From assembly GCA_049840935.1 (NCBI GenBank), contig JASGJA010000017.1, forward strand, positions 256,606 to 320,605: a stretch of 64,000 bases of DNA, given 5' to 3'. Below, piece after piece: positions 54,678 to 64,000 of this stretch. The notes under the pieces were generated by a model. That model saw only the letters and a program-made list of their open reading frames with translations, had not been told where the DNA came from and searched no databases. Origin of the DNA: Mesorhizobium_G sp049840935 (GTDB lineage: Bacteria; Pseudomonadota; Alphaproteobacteria; Rhizobiales; Rhizobiaceae). Position 1 is the first letter of the stretch; every line of letters begins with the position of its first letter. Position numbers and translations under genes: made by a program.

Positions 54678-55133
54678 ATGGCTAAATCTATTGAGAAGAA
54701 GCGCCGCTCATCGCATCAAACCCAATGGGCATCCCAGTTCGCCGTGGCAAGTGAGCTCTGCAAGCGAGGTTACGAGGTCGCACTTACCATGGGCAACCAT
54801 CCTAACGCCGATCTGATGGTCTACAGTCCCGCAGGAAAGGCATTCGTCATCGATGTGAAAGGGTTGTACAAGAAGAATTTCTGGGCGGTGCGAAAGAAAC
54901 TGGAAAAAGAATGTCTCTTTTACGTACTTGCCTTTGTCCCGCAGGACGCGCCCAATCGATATTTCATTTTAACTCAGGCACAGATCAATGCGGGCATTGA
55001 TGCTGAGTTCGTCCGCGCCCAGACCGCTGCACGCGAAAAAGGCAAGGACAGCAATTGGGTGGAAAAATTTCCTGGAGTCGCCTGGTCCTATGCCGAGCAA
55101 TGGGAAAACGCTTGGAGGAGTCTTCCTGCGTAA
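54678..55133 (+). CDS. Orphan PD-(D/E)XK nuclease-fold protein
   Basis: A 151-residue protein. FAVASELCKRGYEVALTMG, NADLMVYSPAGKAFVIDVKG and FYVLAFVP match the layout of small endonuclease-fold proteins (E on helix 1, D in NADL, D-V-K on the next strand) like those linked to group I introns and DUF4365. ATG 54678 (MAKSIEKKRRSS) is preferred over GTG 54663. The N-terminus is basic. It stands alone between intergenic stretches and has no partner gene. Confidence 0.65.
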   Translation: MAKSIEKKRRSSHQTQWASQFAVASELCKRGYEVALTMGNHPNADLMVYSPAGKAFVIDVKGLYKKNFWAVRKKLEKECLFYVLAFVPQDAPNRYFILTQAQINAGIDAEFVRAQTAAREKGKDSNWVEKFPGVAWSYAEQWENAWRSLPA

Positions 55134-55340
55134 TATCTGCCGCGAAGTTGAGGCCCATCTGTAGTTTGTAGGCACTAGTCAGGAACGCGCCGCCTTGTCG
55201 GACATCAGCTTACAGCAACGCCGATCCTTAAAGCCGTCCATTAAGGCGGCTGCCTTTCTGTGCCTCACCCCGACTTGCCCATGTGTAAGCGGTCGGCCCT
55301 CGACTGCGAGTTCGTTGAATAGCTGTTGGTCCGTCTTGGC

Positions 55341-56154
55341 TCACGATGCGTGAAGTCGTTCGACAATTGCGATGCAGAGCACGTCAAGAACCATATGTAA
55401 GGCGATCCGCGCCGTGGGCGCGGCCAGGAAACTGTCCGATTTGCGGTAGGCGTTGAGCGCGATGTTGACGTCGGCGAGATTGGCGACCGGTGAGCCGCTC
55501 GGCGACAACGACACGACCTGGGCGCCGGAACTTTTCGCGAGAGCGATTAGTTTCGACGAGGTACTGCGTTAGACCCGAAAAAGAGAGGGCGAGCACAACA
55601 TCGCTCTCCCCTAGGAGGGGAGCGGTCGACCCTTGGACCACCGGATCCGAATGGGCCACGGCTGCCAGTCCCAGCAGGGAGAGCCGGTATTGCGCCTCCA
55701 TCGCCAGGAAGCCGGACAGTCCGAGCCCGTAAATTCCGATGCGCCGCGCCCTTACGATCCTGTTCGCCGCTTCCGCCACGGCCTCCGGGTTCATGTCGGC
55801 ATGCGCATTGCGCAGCGCCTCTTCACTGCGTTCCAATATGTCGTTCATGATCGGGGCGACCGGATCGTCGCCCTCGGCCAGCGTCCTGCTGACGTGGCGT
55901 CTTCTGCACGGCAGCAAGCGCCTGCGCCAGCTCGAGTTTCAGCGACGGGAATCCGTTGCAGCCCATGCGCCGGCACAGGCGAATAACGGACGGGTCGCTG
56001 GCCTTCGCCAGCTTCGACATTTCAGTGATCGACCAACTCATCGAACCGCATGGGGGCGGCTGAGGATCATCTCGGCGACACGCCGCTCGGCTGGCGAAAG
56101 ACCGGCGAGCGCTTCGCGCATTCGTTCCAGTATGGAGGGGCTCGAGGGCGGCAA
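55341..56154 (-). pseudogene. RpiR-family regulator (HTH plus SIS domain), several frameshifts as read
   Basis: The start is probably TTG 56154 after AGGAACG, reading SPSILERMREALAGLSP then AERRVAEMILSRPHAV. Breaks follow at about 56036-56047 (before WSITEMSKLAKASDPS), 55892-55897 (an extra base before VSRTLAEGDDP) and 55536-55545 (before KSSGAQVVSLSPSGSP). The HTH_6 domain (SDPSVIRLCRRMGC) and the SIS sugar-phosphate-binding domain (IGIYGLGLSGFLAMEAQ; LALSFSGLTQYL) are fully preserved around them. The end is IVERLHAS, stop at 55341-55343. It is divergent from the metallophosphoesterase operon and should regulate it in response to a phosphorylated ligand. Confidence 0.8.
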
Positions 56155-56300
56155 GAGATCGTTCCTGTTACGGGGCCATTAAGATTGCTTAGACACGCCC
56201 GACCGTTTTGTCACCTTTGCACGTCGATGTGAAGATTATCTACATTATGATTGACAATTGTAGATTTCCATCTAAAAGCCGCGATGGGAGGAATGGAAGG

Positions 56301-57945
56301 ATGCAGCATCTTTTCGCCATCATCGCGGATCCACATCTGCATGACGTACGCGGCTCTTATCGACTTGACCGGATAGAGGCCACGCGCCTGCCGGGCAGCA
56401 TGGAATTGCGCACGCTGGCCGACACGTTGCAGTCGACGCGGCTTTACAATGAGAGCGAGCAAACTTTTCGCGGCGTGCTCGACGACATCGCTTCACGCGG
56501 CGTTCGTCATGTCATCCTGGTCGGCGACTATTCCGATGACGGACAGGATGGGAGCGTAGCCGCTTCCCTGGCCCTGATGCGCAGCTATGCCGAACGCTTC
56601 GGTATGCGTTTCTATTCCACGGTCGGCAACCATGACGTCTACGGCTATTCCGGCCGCAGCCTGGATCGCGATTTCCTGCTGGCCGACGGTTCCAGCTTCT
56701 GCGTGTCGGGCGCGAAGCCGGATGACGGCGACCGCATCGTCTTCAATCCGGCGATGTGCTGCCGTTCCTATGAGGACGGTCTTCCGCGCGATCTCGGCTT
56801 CTTTCGAAGAGCAGGCGACCTGCATTGGGAAACGCCTTTCGGCGCCTCCGACGCGCTGGAGGACCGAACATATACTTTGGCGTCGCCAGACGGACGTCAT
56901 GTCCGCCGCTTCATCGACGCTTCCTATCTGGTGGAGCCGGTCGAGGACGTCTGGCTGCTGTCGATCGACGCCAATGTCTTTGCGCCGCGCGACGGCGACG
57001 CCTTCGCCTCCGCGGCGGAAGAATTCGACGACAGCACCGATGCCGGCTACAATGCCCTCGTCAAGCATCGCCCCTATCTGGTCAAGTGGATCGCCGACGC
57101 CTCAAAAAGGGCAAAGCAGCGCGGCAAGCGGCTAATCTCCTTTGCGCACTATCCGGCGGTCGATCCCTTCGACGGCACGTTCGAGGACGAACGTCGCCTG
57201 TTCGGACAGACCATCTTCGTGCGTCGCACACCGAATCGGGCGACCACCGACCCCCTGGCTGAGGCGGGGCTGGGACTGCATTTCAGCGGCCACCTGCATA
57301 TCGACAACGTCACGCGCCACCACGGCCTGACCAACGTCGCCGTGCCTTCGACTGCGGGCTATCCGGGCGGCTATCGCCTTTTGTCGCTCGACAAGGCGGG
57401 CGCCTTGCTGGAAACGGTGCGAGTTCCCCGGACTCGCGCTCGACCCTGCAATCCTCCGCGCCTACCGGATCGAAACCCAACGCTCCGGCCTCGACGCCGG
57501 CGACCTGCTCGACGCGCAGGATTTTGACACTTTCGCCATGCGGCATCTGCGTGAAGTGGCCCGCCATCGCTTCATCGCCAGAGAGTGGACGCCCGAGACG
57601 CAGGCGGCAATCCGGCGCATGACGCTGGCGGATGTAATCAAGGAGGCAAATCCCGCGTTGACGGTGGGCAAAGCGGCGGCGTTCGAGGATGTTCCCGCCC
57701 TGTGGCTGGCCGAGTTGCTCTACATCGCGCGCCACAACGCGGCCTTTCGGCTGGAAATGCCGCAGCGAGAGCGCCGCCTTCTCGACGCCGCGCTCGACGC
57801 CGCCGGTGCGCCGCAAGGCGACGGCTTGGCGGCAAGTCTGCTGCGCATGGTCCGCAATCACGTCTGCAAGGACGATTTCCGGCGCATCGTATTCACGCGC
57901 GACTGGCAGGTCGCCGTCGAAGGAGACGGCCGCAACGCCGCCTGA
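56301..57945 (+). pseudogene. Calcineurin-like metallophosphoesterase with C-terminal extension, one frameshift as read
   Basis: About 547 residues once one extra C in the CCCC run at 57426-57429 is removed. The dinuclear-metal motifs are D-x-H in ADPHLHD, GDYSDDG, GNHD, SFAHYP and GHLHID, the full set of calcineurin-like phosphodiesterases. The extension after residue 380 (LALDPAILRAYRIETQ; FDTFAMRHLREVARHRF) has no family I recognise. ATG 56301 is chosen over earlier in-frame starts; GGGAGG lies about 12 bases upstream. It heads a transporter operon under an RpiR regulator and is cytoplasmic (no signal). A phosphodiester substrate such as a glycerophosphodiester is plausible. Confidence 0.83.
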
Positions 57946-57968
57946 ACTCATCAACTCTGGAGGAGAAA

Positions 57969-58996
57969 ATGCCTAGCTTGAAAATCGCGGCGTTCGCCGC
58001 ATGCCTGGCCAGCGCCGCGGCCGTCTCAACTGCCGCCGAGGCGCAGGAACTCAATCTGGTTTGCAGCCCGGATGTCAAATGGTGCGAACTGCTGGTGAAG
58101 AAATTCACCGAGAAAACCGGCGTCAAGGTCAATGCCGTGCGCCTTTCTGCGGGGGAGGCCTTCGCCCGCCTCAAGGCGGAAGCGCGCAACCCGAAATCCG
58201 ACGTATGGTGGGGCGGCTCGGGCGACACCTACGTGCAGGCTTCGCAGGAAGGCATCCTGACGGAATACGTGTCGCCGCAGCTCGGCGACCTGTTCCCTGG
58301 GCGCAGCATCAGGCGGAGATTACCCAGAACCGGTCAATCGCCACGGAAAGCAGTGTCATCGGTTTCGCCTACAACGAGAATATCCTGAAGGCCAAGGGGC
58401 TGGAGCCGCCTGCCTGCTGGGCCGACCTCGCCAAGCCGGAATACAAGGGCGAAGTGCAGGTCGCAAACCCGAATTCGGCTGGCACAGCCTATTTCGCGCT
58501 CGCCACGATCGTACAGCTTATGGGCGAGGACGCCGCCTTCGACTATCTCAAGAAGTTGAACGAGAACGTCTCTTCCTATCCGAAGTCGGGCTCTGCTCCG
58601 GTCAAGGCGGCCGCGCGGGGTGAGACCGGGATCGCGATCGCCTTCTCGCACGACATCCTGGCACTGATCGACGAAGGCTTTCCGCTGAAGAGCGTTTCGC
58701 CTTGCGAAGGAACGGCCTTCCAGGTCGCCGCGGTCGGCGTCGTGAAGGGCGCACGGCACAAAGCCGAGGCGGAACAATGGGTCGAATGGGTGCTGTCGCC
58801 GGAAGCCCAGTCGATGGCGAACGACGCCAAGATGTACAGCATGCCCTCCAACACCAAGGCCCAGGTGCCTACGGCGGTCAAGAACATGACCGTGGGCAAG
58901 ACGTTCGACTATGACGGGGCGCGCTGGGGTGCTGCCGAGACGCGCAGCCAGTTGCTGAAGCGCTGGACCGACGAAATCGGCGCCAACGCGCAATAG
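57969..58996 (+). pseudogene. Iron/phosphonate-type ABC substrate-binding protein, one frameshift as read
   Basis: ATG 57969 follows GGAGGAGAAA. A Sec signal (AAFAACLASAAAVSTAAEA) leads to a mature protein of the SBP_bac_6/8 (AfuA/2-aminoethylphosphonate) type: GEAFARLKAEARNP, DVWWGGSGDTYVQASQEG. One C is missing in the CCC run at 58295-58297; restoring it gives LFPWAQHQAEITQNRSIATE and the rest of the fold, ending RWTDEIGANAQ. About 342 residues. Such proteins bind ferric iron or phosphonates. Its neighbour phosphoesterase makes an organophosphate ligand the better guess. Confidence 0.83.
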
Positions 58997-59012
58997 CTAC
59001 GACCTTCGGGGT

Positions 59013-59037
59013 GGTGCGCGCCTTAGCGGCGCGCGCC
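59013..59037 (+). promoter_or_regulatory. GC-rich hairpin after binding-protein gene
   Basis: GGTGCGCGCC (59013-59022) pairs with GGCGCGCGCC (59028-59037), with loop TTAGC and one G-T pair. ATTTTCCCC follows. This is an mRNA-protecting or attenuating stem between binding protein and permease, like that at 42959. A 12-base direct repeat TTCCCCACGCCA follows it. Confidence 0.55.
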
Positions 59038-59089
59038 ATTTTCCCCACGCCATCTTCCCCACGCCACCGACTGAAAAGCGAGGTTCGCC

Positions 59090-61314
59090 ATGGCACGTGT
59101 CAATCGCAAACTCGATATCGTCCTCGTTCTGGGGCTGATCGCTCTCACGCTCGTGCCCTGGTACAGGATCGAGGGCGGCTTCTACAGCTTCCGGTGGCTC
59201 TCCGGCTTCCTGTCTTCTGCTGAAAAGGCGCCCGGCCTTCTTCAGATCGTTTCTTATGGGCGATGCTGGCTCGTCGCCATCCCTGCTTTGCTTGTTTTGG
59301 CGGTCATCGCCCGAGCGACGAAGGACCCGGAGCGCCGAGGGGCTCTGCTGGCGGTCGCGGGCGGGGCCGGCATCCTCTATCTCGCCCTTCAGGGACTGGC
59401 GATTGGCTTCACGGGCTGGACATGGACGATCAGCGAGAAATTGTTCGGTCTCCTCGCTGACGGTCAACCCTCGATGGGGGCCGGCGCCGTACTCTCCGCC
59501 TTCGTCTTCGTGCTTCTGCTTTCGTTCGGGCTAGCCGAGCGCGGCGTCATGAGGGGCGACGTCTTCGTCGTGAGCGCGATCGCGGTCCTGATCCTCCTCG
59601 TCACCGTTTTCGTCCTCTATCCCATTTTTAGCATGTTCGTCGGCGCGGTGCAGAACCCCGACGGTTCGTTCAATCCGGACGGTTTCATCCGCAACATGCA
59701 GGACCCCTCCATATGGAGCCTGAGTTGCCTTGTCGGTGGCGAACGCTGCGGCGTGGCTTGGCGCACGCTTTGGCTGGCGATCATGACGGGGCTCGCCTCG
59801 ACGTTTCTCGGCCTCGCCTTCGCGCTACTCGCGACCCGTACGCACTTCCCCTACAAGAAGGGGCTGCGCCTGCTGACGATCCTGCCGATCATCACGCCGC
59901 CCTTCGTCATCGGCCTCGCGCTGACCCTGCTGTTTGGCCGCGCCGGCGTGGTCACCCAGTTCGTTGCTTCCGCATTCGGCGTCGAACCCGGCCGCTGGCT
60001 CTATGGTCTCGCCGGCATCTGGATCGCCCAGGTGCTTTCCTTCACGCCCATCGCGTTCCTGGTGCTGATCGGCGTCGTCGAAGGCGTAAGTCCATCCATG
60101 GAGGAGGCCTCGCAGACGCTGCGCGCCGACCGCTGGCGCACCTTTCAACAGTCTCCCTGCCGCTCATGGCGCCGGGCCTTGCCAACGCCTTCCTCATAGG
60201 TTTCATCGAAAGCATGGCCGATTTCGGCAATCCGCTGGTGCTCGGCGGCAGCCATGGCGTGCTGTCGACGGAGATATTCTTCGCCGTCGTCGGCGCGCAG
60301 AACGATCCGTCGCGCGCCGCCGTGCTCGCCATTATCCTGCTTGTCTTCACTCTATCGGCCTTCCTCGCCCAGCGCTTCTGGCTTTCGGGAAAGAGCTTCG
60401 CAACGGTCACCGGAAAGGGCGACAGCGGCGCGCACGCCGCCCTGCCCAAAGGCGTCTCAATAGCCGTCCACGCCACCGTCATTCCGTGGATAGCCTTCAC
60501 GCTCGTGATCTACGGCATGATCCTGGCTGGCGGCTTCGTGAAGCTTTGGGGCTTGGACAATTCCCTGACGCTCGACCATTACACCACCGCTTTTTCGATC
60601 AGCTTCAACAACGGGATCGAATGGACCGGCGTGGCCTGGAACTCGTTCTGGACGACGATGGAGATCGCGCTGATAGCCGCGCCTCTCACCGCCATGGTCG
60701 GGCTCCTGTCGGCTTATATCATCGTACGTCAGAAATTCACCGGCAAGAACGCCTTCGAGTTCGCGTTGATGATGAGCTTCGCCGTGCCCGGGACGGTCAT
60801 CGGCATCAGCTATGTGATGGCCTTCAATCTACCGCCGCTCGAAATGACCGGCTCGGCGCTCATCCTCATCCTGTGCTTCGTCTTCCGCAACATGCCGGTC
60901 GGCGTGCGCGGCGGCATCGCGGCGATGAGCCAACTCGACAAGAGCCTCGACGAGGCGTCGCTGACGCTCAGGGCCGACAGCTTCCGCACCGTGCGGAAGG
61001 TCATCCTTCCGCTGCTGCGACCGGCGATCACAGCCGCGCTGGTCTATTCCTTTGTACGGGCGATCACCTCCATCAGCGCCGTCATTTTTCTCGTCAGCGC
61101 TGAATACAATATGGCGACCGCCTATATCGTCGGCCTGGTGGAGAACGGCGAGTACGGCGTCGCCATCGCCTATTCCTCGATGCTGATCGTCGTGATGCTC
61201 ACCGTCATCTCCATCTTTCAGCTTCTGGTCGGCGAACGGCGCCTGCGCCGGGAAAATCGCGTCACCAGCGTCAATACCCCCTCCGTTCCTTTTAGCCAGG
61301 AGAAATCCGCATGA
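59090..61314 (+). pseudogene. Double-length iron/phosphonate-type ABC permease, one frameshift as read
   Basis: About 741 residues once one T is restored in the TTT run at 60143-60145 (gives WRTFSTVSLPLMAPGLANAF). The protein carries two BPD_transp_1 halves, each with an EAA loop: MEEASQTLRADRWRTF in the first and LDEASLTLRADSFRTVRK then VILPLLRP in the second. It therefore works as a single-chain permease, as in AfuB/FbpB/ThiP. The N-terminal ~190 residues hold four extra membrane spans. It overlaps the ATPase start by 4 bases (ATGA). Confidence 0.85.
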
Positions 61315-62373
61315 TCAGCAGCAAAGCCGGTTCTGTCGTCTTCCAGAATGTTCGCAAAACTTTCTCCAGCTTCACGGCTATCCCTGACCTTTCGTTCACC
61401 ATCGAGCCCGGAACGCTGGTGACCCTGCTCGGTCCGTCGGGCTGCGGCAAGACCACCACGCTCAGGATGCTCGCCGGGCTCGAACACCCCACATCGGGGA
61501 GGATCATGATCGGCGGCAAGGACGTAACCATGCTGCCCGCCAACGAGCGCGATGTGTCGATGGTTTTCCAGTCCTACGCCCTGTTCCCGCATATGAGCGC
61601 CGCCGCCAACGTGGCCTACGAACTCGAATCTTCCCGGCCTTTCCCGCAAGGAGGCGCTGGAGAAGGCTGAAGAGGGATTGGCGCTGGTCGGCCTCGCGGG
61701 AATGGGCCAGCGGCTTCCGGCCGAATTGTCCGGCGGCCAGCAGCAGCGCGTCGCCGTCGCCCGCGCGCTCGTGCTGGAGCCGCAGGTCCTCCTGCTCGAC
61801 GAGCCGCTTTCCAATCTTGACGCTCGCCTGCGGCGTAAGGTGCGGACCGACATCCGCGATCTGCAGCAAAGACTGGGCTTCACCGCCGTCTATGTCACCC
61901 ATGACCAGGATGAGGCGCTCGCCGTCTCCGACCGCATCGTCGTTATGAAGGAAGGCCAGATCGCGCAGTCCGGCGCCCCCCGCGACCTCTATGAGGCACC
62001 GGCGTCCGCCTTTATCGCCGATTTCATGGGCGAGGCGAATGTCGTCCCGTGCGAGGTTATCGATACCGCTTCAGGGGAGGCCCGCATTCGCGTCGGCGGT
62101 ATCGAGCACCGCGTGCAGTCGACCAGTGCGAAGCCCGGCGCGGCGAAGCTCGCCGTCAGGCCCGGCGCGGTTTCGCTCAAGGCCGGCAAGGGCGAGGGAT
62201 TGGTCGGGCGTATCCTGCATTCCGCCTACCTCGGCGGCCATGTCGAATATGAAGTGCAAACCGATGTCGGCACGCTCTTCGTCATTGATCATTTCGCCGA
62301 AACCGTGCTGCCCGCGGCAAGCGATGCCACGATCCGCTTGGGCAACCGTGGAATTTCCATCATCGAGGCTTAG
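61311..62373 (+). pseudogene. ABC transporter ATP-binding protein (AfuC/PotA type), one frameshift as read
   Basis: About 353 residues once one extra C in the CCC run at 61633-61635 is removed (joins AYELESS to GLSRKEALEKAEEGL). Walker A GPSGCGKTT, Q-loop FQSYALFP, signature LSGGQQQR, Walker B VLLLDEPLSNLDARL and switch VTHDQDEAL are intact. A C-terminal TOBE domain is at about residues 260-350. It energises the permease just upstream. Members of this group carry iron, spermidine, phosphonates or sugars. Confidence 0.87.
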
Positions 62374-62532
62374 ACGCGTTCGAAGACGTTTGAATTATAG
62401 GACAAACCGAGGCTGGCGCCATCGGGAGTATGCTCGCGCATCACTGCGACTTCGTATGCGCTCCGCATAGCATATATGATCGCGACCCAGGTTCAGGTCG
62501 CTCACAATGGCTGATCAACGTTCATTCATCGC

Positions 62533-63999
62533 CTAGGAACTTACTTCGGCAATCGGAGAAAACAGATATTCCAGTATCCTCCGTTCGCCCGTCTTAATTT
62601 CGACGGTAACCGACATGCCCGCTGAAATCGGAACCATCTGACCGTCGACATCCAGTTGCGTCAGCAGTGGGCGGACGGTGATTGGAAACACCAGATTTTG
62701 AACGCGCTGTGCGTTTCCAATTGGCACGATGGACTGCAGTTCTTTTGAAGCCGACTGTTCAATCTCCTTTGCATCGAGTTCCAGAATTGCGTCCGTGCTG
62801 ACCCGCATCACCTTCGCCGGAATTGTGCCATAACGCGTAAATGGAAACGCTTCCACCTTGATTACCGCCGACTGCCCAACCGCTACGAAGCCTATGTCCC
62901 GATTTGGCAAGTAAGCTTCGATCTCAAGGTCAGCGTCTCGCGAAACCATCCGCATAAGCTCAACTCCCGGCTCGACTACCTGTCCCGGCGTTGTCAAGGC
63001 TGATGCCTGAACGGTTCCATCAATTGGGCTCCTGATCTCCGTGAGATTTCGGCGACTTTGGGCCTTGATTAACAACTGCTGCAATTCATCAATCGGACGG
63101 TCTGCTTCTGCCAGCCGCCGCAACTGTTCGGCGATAACGGCTTCGATAGATTTTGTGGCCTCCTTGTCCGTTACGAGAATGGCTGCGCCAGCCTCCTGCA
63201 AACGCCCCTGCAGTTCGGCAAGCTCGACTTCCTCTTTCTGTCTCACTTCGATTGCGTCGATTACACTTGCCCTGCTGCCTGTCCGTGTTTCTGCAAGAGT
63301 GGTGCGCATACCCACACGTTCTTTCAGCGTGTCAACAAGTGCCTTTCTCGCATCAATTGCCCGCGCTAGTCCTACCCTCTCTGCCAAATGCTGCGCCCGC
63401 TGCGCCAAGAGCCCTACAAGCGTCGAAACAAGCTCCCTGTGATCCACCTGAAAAATGTGTCTTTCGCGGCTTGCTGTTTCTCGCGCTATTCCGAGGGGAA
63501 AGTCAGGCTGGGCTTTCGCGTTCTCCGGAAGCGGAGACCAGGGTCCTGAGCGTGGCAGAATATTGAGCATATCCAAAAATGCCTGCCTGCGGATTTTCTC
63601 TGCCTGCCACAACTCCAGTCCGAGTGCCGCGGACTTCTGTTCTGCAGCAACTTCGGTATCGTCAAGTCTGGCGACGACATCGCCTGCCTCGATAACACTG
63701 CCGTTCGGAACTGGTGCAGAAACCAGTTTTCCCAGGACGACCGATTGGATGATCTTGACCCGTCCCGCAGGTTGGACCTTCCCCTGCGCGCTCGCCACTA
63801 TGTCGAACTTCCCGAGATACATCCAGGCTATGGCGGAGACCGTCAAAACGGCCACAAACAGAATCATTGTCATTCTGACCGGCGATGGAGGGGTCTCAAG
63901 AAGTTCCAACGCAGCCGGCAGAAACTCCTGGTCTTCCCGGCTGCGTGAAGCGGAGCGCACCGCAGAGGGAGCGATTTTCCCATTCGTTACCGTGGTCAC
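62533..63999 (-). CDS. Type I secretion membrane-fusion protein (HlyD family), 5' end at window edge
   Basis: 488 residues visible. The frame is open to the right edge, and the GTG at 63999 may or may not be the true start. A single N-terminal membrane helix (MTMILFVAVLTVSAIAWMYL) is followed by the lipoyl half VQPAGRVKIIQSVVLGKL, a long coiled-coil hairpin with heptads and Ala/Leu/Glu-rich helices (about residues 110-320), and the second lipoyl/beta-barrel part (AYLPNRDIGFVAVGQSAVIK). It ends ILEYLFSPIAEVSS. This is the periplasmic adaptor that links an ABC exporter to a TolC-type channel; the exporter should be upstream of it, outside the window. It converges with the ATPase gene. Confidence 0.9.
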   Translation of the reverse strand: MTTVTNGKIAPSAVRSASRSREDQEFLPAALELLETPPSPVRMTMILFVAVLTVSAIAWMYLGKFDIVASAQGKVQPAGRVKIIQSVVLGKLVSAPVPNGSVIEAGDVVARLDDTEVAAEQKSAALGLELWQAEKIRRQAFLDMLNILPRSGPWSPLPENAKAQPDFPLGIARETASRERHIFQVDHRELVSTLVGLLAQRAQHLAERVGLARAIDARKALVDTLKERVGMRTTLAETRTGSRASVIDAIEVRQKEEVELAELQGRLQEAGAAILVTDKEATKSIEAVIAEQLRRLAEADRPIDELQQLLIKAQSRRNLTEIRSPIDGTVQASALTTPGQVVEPGVELMRMVSRDADLEIEAYLPNRDIGFVAVGQSAVIKVEAFPFTRYGTIPAKVMRVSTDAILELDAKEIEQSASKELQSIVPIGNAQRVQNLVFPITVRPLLTQLDVDGQMVPISAGMSVTVEIKTGERRILEYLFSPIAEVSS

Positions 64000-64000
64000 C

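Overview
This is chromosomal or megaplasmid DNA from a moderately GC-rich alphaproteobacterium, most likely order Hyphomicrobiales (Brucella/Ochrobactrum, Agrobacterium or Mesorhizobium-like). That placement is inferred from the dense catabolic ABC-transporter operons, rhizobial gene pairings such as a permease fused to an SMP-30 propeller, and a MupA/Atu3671-type luciferase-like monooxygenase inside an NRPS. No rRNA, tRNA or CRISPR array was recognised.

Layout. 0-6.4 kb: an aromatic-catabolism block on the minus strand (short-chain dehydrogenase, two branched-chain-type binding proteins, MhqD-like esterase, MhqO-like ring-cleaving dioxygenase, intradiol dioxygenase) with a divergent LysR regulator and a pcaF thiolase remnant. 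6.5-19.5 kb: a plus-strand sulfur-metabolism block. It holds two paralogous isopenicillin-N-synthase-type oxygenases, an O-acetylhomoserine sulfhydrylase-like enzyme, a sulfonate-type ABC transporter, a polar amino acid ABC transporter, and cystathionine beta-synthase plus gamma-lyase (reverse transsulfuration). 19.5-20.7 kb: intergenic wreckage with an IS3 remnant. 20.7-35.5 kb: a secondary-metabolite cluster made of an Sfp-type phosphopantetheinyl transferase, an NRPS whose adenylation domain is interrupted by a luciferase-like monooxygenase and headed by a formyltransferase, and a very large PKS-NRPS ending in a thioesterase. 35.4-40.1 kb: alpha/beta hydrolase, PreA-like dehydrogenase and a TonB-dependent siderophore receptor. 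40.9-48.2 kb: a sugar-type ABC transporter operon with a permease/SMP-30 fusion, a second SMP-30 protein and an AhpD-like protein. 48.2-55.1 kb: accessory DNA (structured repeats, prophage packaging remnants with a ParB-methyltransferase, Mrr-like nuclease, XRE regulator, AHH nuclease toxin with Imm11-like immunity protein, orphan PD-(D/E)XK protein). 55.3-62.4 kb: an RpiR regulator divergent from a metallophosphoesterase and an iron/phosphonate-type ABC transporter. The window ends in a type I secretion HlyD adaptor.

A striking property of the window is that more than ten otherwise well-preserved genes are broken by single-base frameshifts, most of them in short homopolymers, plus two in-frame stop codons. 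The residues on both sides of each break are conserved, so sequencing or assembly error is the simplest reading, although recent decay cannot be excluded. Broken genes are given their full reconstructed span and typed as pseudogene 'as read'.

The most interesting content is the NRPS/PKS pair. A formyltransferase with its catalytic Asn-His-Asp residues, a glycine-like adenylation code split by a flavin monooxygenase, and a PKS module with ketoreductase placed before dehydratase predict an unusual small formylated peptide-polyketide. A siderophore receptor lies nearby, so metal uptake is one possible role.
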